This document shows, piece after piece, positions 63,395 through 64,000 of a stretch of DNA of 64,000 nt; positions within the stretch are counted from its first letter, which is position 1; the number at the start of each line of letters is the position of its first letter. The position numbers and the translations under genes were made by a program. Under the pieces are notes generated by a model. The model was not told where the DNA came from, made no database searches, and saw only the letters and a list, made by a program, of their open reading frames with translations. Source of the stretch: Prevotella sp. DNF00663. GTDB lineage: Bacteria; Bacteroidota; Bacteroidia; Bacteroidales; Bacteroidaceae. The stretch covers positions 1 through 64,000 of the forward strand of contig NZ_KQ960613.1 of NCBI RefSeq assembly GCF_001553265.1, written 5' to 3'.

Positions 63395-63426
63395 CAAAGT
63401 TACAACATTTTTCCACAGATTCCAAA
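63395..63426 (-). promoter_or_regulatory. rimP-nusA-infB promoter
   Basis: On the minus strand TAACTTTG (63395-63402) has TTTG (63423-63426) 20 nt upstream. Confidence 0.8.
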
Positions 63427-63769
63427 TTTTCCGCCACCTTTCTTTATTTGACTCATAATTGTATCACATTCATACGCCAAAGAGCCGTCAGCATTAGCTA
63501 TATGTGTGATAGTAGTATAGGAGATTTATCATTAAATAAGGCTCTGTATCCAATTCCATTCAAGAGAGAAAACATCCTCATTACCTTTCCGCTTGTTACC
63601 AAGCAAATTTGTTCCACAACAAAATATATGATTCACAACAATTTTTCTTTTTCAAAGAATGTCTTTAATTCATATACGAATCCCATTTTATCAAAGGCTT
63701 TCAATTTGACTGGATACTTTAAATTAGATACAGTTTCCATGATAGCGGCAACAAGCATCTTCAATCCTC
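63427..63769. other. AT-rich stretch without a confident gene
   Basis: No recognised gene. A minus-strand frame at 63633-63758 would encode 41 residues (starts MLVAAIMETVSNLKYPVKLK) and its reading continues past a TGA with protein-like residues to about 63500, which suggests a decayed gene. A 112-residue plus-strand frame at 63448-63786 shows no recognisable motif and is not called. Confidence 0.4.
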
Positions 63770-64000
63770 TTATTTTATCGCTATGAATAAACTTTTTACG
63801 GCAAACTCGTCAATGCCAATGCTTTCTACACCCTTAAGAGAGGGAGGGTTATAATGGCACTGCAAGTAAACGGAGTGTATCTCTTTAATCACATCCCACG
63901 ATACACCGAGATGGTTGGCAACGTCCTTTAGCGTCATTGCTCGAAGAAGGTCCACGACATACTTTGCAAAACGATGGGTATAGGTTCGGCTGCCAGTAGC
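63770..64000 (-). pseudogene. Truncated ISL3-family transposase fragment (runs off the window edge)
   Basis: On the minus strand, from the window end, the frame reads ATGSRTYTHRFAKYVVDLLR, then MTLKDVANHLGVSWDVIKEI (helix-turn-helix) and SLKGVESIGIDEFAVKS, and then stops at 63770. This is the ISL3 transposase order: a winged-helix or HTH segment leading to the first catalytic Asp in GIDE. The remainder of the DDE domain is missing, because SLFIAIK-stop replaces the expected continuation. The N-terminal part lies beyond 64000. It is a remnant and cannot be an active transposase. Confidence 0.8.

Noticed and set aside
63448..63786. Plus-strand 112-residue frame in the AT-rich patch
   Set aside because: No motif, no promoter box, and the opposite strand shows more protein-like decay.
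1..64000. tRNA, rRNA, tmRNA or prophage content
   Set aside because: No cloverleaf-like clusters, rRNA segments or phage structural genes were recognised by reading; a covariance-model search could still find a small RNA.

Overview
The window is chromosomal DNA of a Bacteroidales bacterium, most likely a Prevotellaceae relative (family level is inference). The evidence is the recurrent Bacteroidetes promoter signature (-7 box TAnnTTTG, in several places with a TTTG -33 box 19-21 nt upstream), a three-subunit diheme fumarate reductase, a TonB receptor with the FSNKGYALFSVLG-type N-terminus, a 30-residue 'smalltalk' protein beside a Bacteroidetes-type HU protein, a C10 protease remnant with a sorting-type tail, and GH95/GH18 glycosidases. 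Nearly everything is housekeeping; no rRNA, tRNA, CRISPR array or prophage was seen.

Layout. 1-4.3 kb: frdC-frdA-(four-helix-bundle gene)-frdB, minus strand. 4.3-10.8 kb: mnmG, apt, uvrC, dtd, a MazG-like pyrophosphohydrolase and deoC, with two parS-like palindromes on either side of apt. 11.4-16.3 kb: a COG4299-type membrane acyltransferase, a GH95 alpha-fucosidase and a decayed C10 protease. 16.3-24.5 kb: polyprenyl synthase, polA, acetyl-CoA hydrolase/transferase, ychF, lgt. 24.5-32.5 kb: mutS, histidine phosphatase, HAD phosphatase, smalltalk protein, HU-like protein, metG. 32.5-37.6 kb: REP-associated transposase with REP hairpins, TonB receptor, NlpE-like lipoprotein, GH18 protein. 37.7-42.9 kb: recX, comF, a frameshifted lipoprotein, ribD, prmC, ygbA-like and DUF1294 genes. 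43.1-51.3 kb: one long plus-strand run of two paralogous acetyltransferase-like proteins, parE, an S41 protease, a THUMP-like methyltransferase and an EEP-fold hydrolase. 51.4-58.5 kb: a GNAT protein, rnhB, an orphan small protein, and sufB-(broken four-helix-bundle gene)-sufC-sufD-sufS. 58.6-63.4 kb: rimP-nusA-infB behind a terminator-like leader hairpin. 63.4-64 kb: AT-rich decayed DNA and a truncated ISL3 transposase.

The spacers hold most of the unexplained structure: GTAG-type REP hairpins, a 275-bp imperfect repeat on both sides of prmC, a composite module (ACTTGTCTACTTGT-like tract, then a CTCCC/GGGAG hairpin, then CAGCA..TGCTG palindromes) at three loci, and AACTCC-like tracts. The most striking pattern is that both four-helix-bundle genes sit co-directionally inside essential operons (frd, suf) and are bracketed by inverted copies of these low-complexity tracts. 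This resembles the intervening sequences of 23S rRNA that encode the same protein family, but here in mRNA spacers.
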